Shown: positions 5,201-5,346 of the stretch, one piece after another | Numbering within the stretch: position 1 is the first letter of the stretch | Layout of the letters: every line of letters starts with the position of its first letter | From: Deltaproteobacteria bacterium | GTDB lineage: Bacteria; Desulfobacterota; Desulfobulbia; Desulfobulbales; UBA5123 | Length of the DNA: 5,346 nucleotides | Reading direction: 5' to 3' | Assembly (NCBI GenBank): GCA_021788685.1 | Contig: JAJYKH010000219.1 | Location: forward strand, 1-5,346 | Position numbers and translations under genes: made by a program | Notes under the pieces: model-generated | Seen by the model: only the letters and a program-made list of their open reading frames with translations | The model's database searches: none | What the model was told of the DNA's origin: nothing

Positions 5201-5346
5201 GATTGCCCCGCGTTGCGGGCGGAAGGGGAGAACGCCTCGGCCGGGCCGTCCAGCACCTGCCGGACGATGCGGCCCAGCTCCTCGCGGGTGCACGGCTTCA
5301 TGATCAGGGCCTGGATGCCGAAGTTCCGGAAATTTCCTTCGTGAAT
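5197..5346 (-). CDS. C-terminal end of a response-regulator receiver domain, probably a hybrid sensor kinase
   Basis: Only 49 residues plus the TAG stop are in the window; the 5' part lies beyond the right edge. The visible segment FGIQALIMKPCTREELGRIV followed by RQVLDG is the end of a CheY-like receiver domain. It shows the hydrophobic fifth strand, the conserved Lys-Pro pair (residues 17-18 of the fragment) and the last helix with its EEL and VLD pattern. A polar tail (AEAFSPSARNAGQS) follows, with no DNA-binding output domain. That favours a hybrid histidine kinase ending in a receiver, or a stand-alone receiver. Its stop (5199-5197) interlocks with the truA stop on the other strand. No link to the metal genes can be shown. 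Confidence 0.8.
   Translation of the reverse strand: MHEGNFRNFGIQALIMKPCTREELGRIVRQVLDGPAEAFSPSARNAGQS

Noticed and set aside
5207..5219. Hairpin CCCGC-GTT-GCGGG just after truA
   Set aside because: No T-run follows on either strand, and it lies within the coding end of the receiver gene.
4403..5293. 296-aa minus-strand open frame opposite truA
   Set aside because: It is an antisense shadow of truA, whose conserved motifs are complete on the plus strand.

Overview
The window comes from a high-GC, Gram-negative bacterium. Both outer-membrane proteins have Sec signal peptides, and one is TonB-dependent. The mix of a NosL-type metal protein, a TonB receptor, a hybrid kinase and a REP-like intergenic repeat would suit a deltaproteobacterial (Desulfuromonadota/Geobacter-like) or similar proteobacterial genome. 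That placement is inference from gene content only.

Layout. Minus strand, from 3941 down to the left edge: (i) a 450-aa protein fusing a NosL-like domain to a methionine-rich outer-membrane beta-barrel (3941-2589); (ii) an 81-base gap with a strong G7/C7 hairpin; (iii) a 707-aa TonB-dependent receptor (2507-384); (iv) a membrane-anchored protein of unknown function whose GTG start overlaps the receptor stop by one base and which leaves the window after 128 codons (384-1). Gap 3942-4408 is the shared upstream region. It holds the fusion gene's ribosome site, two abutting inverted repeats that look like operators, and a composite REP-like repeat. On the plus strand is truA, tRNA pseudouridine synthase (4409-5200). 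Its stop shares a CTAG with the stop of a convergent gene (5346-5197), of which only the C-terminal end of a response-regulator receiver domain is visible.

How the genes may work together. The three minus-strand genes look like one operon for handling a soft metal, most likely copper, at the outer membrane. The receptor would bring the metal (or a chelate) into the periplasm using TonB energy. The fusion protein would carry Cu(I)-type ligands (CxxCGM, CxxxC and two MxMxM tracks) in its NosL part and at the start of its barrel. The third protein would sit in or on the inner membrane. The co-occurrence resembles the NosL plus NosA/OprC pairing of nitrous-oxide-reductase maturation, but no other nos gene is in view. 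The metal and the direction of transport are not proven by the sequence. The most novel element is the NosL-barrel fusion and its three-gene context. truA and the hybrid kinase look like unrelated housekeeping and signalling neighbours.
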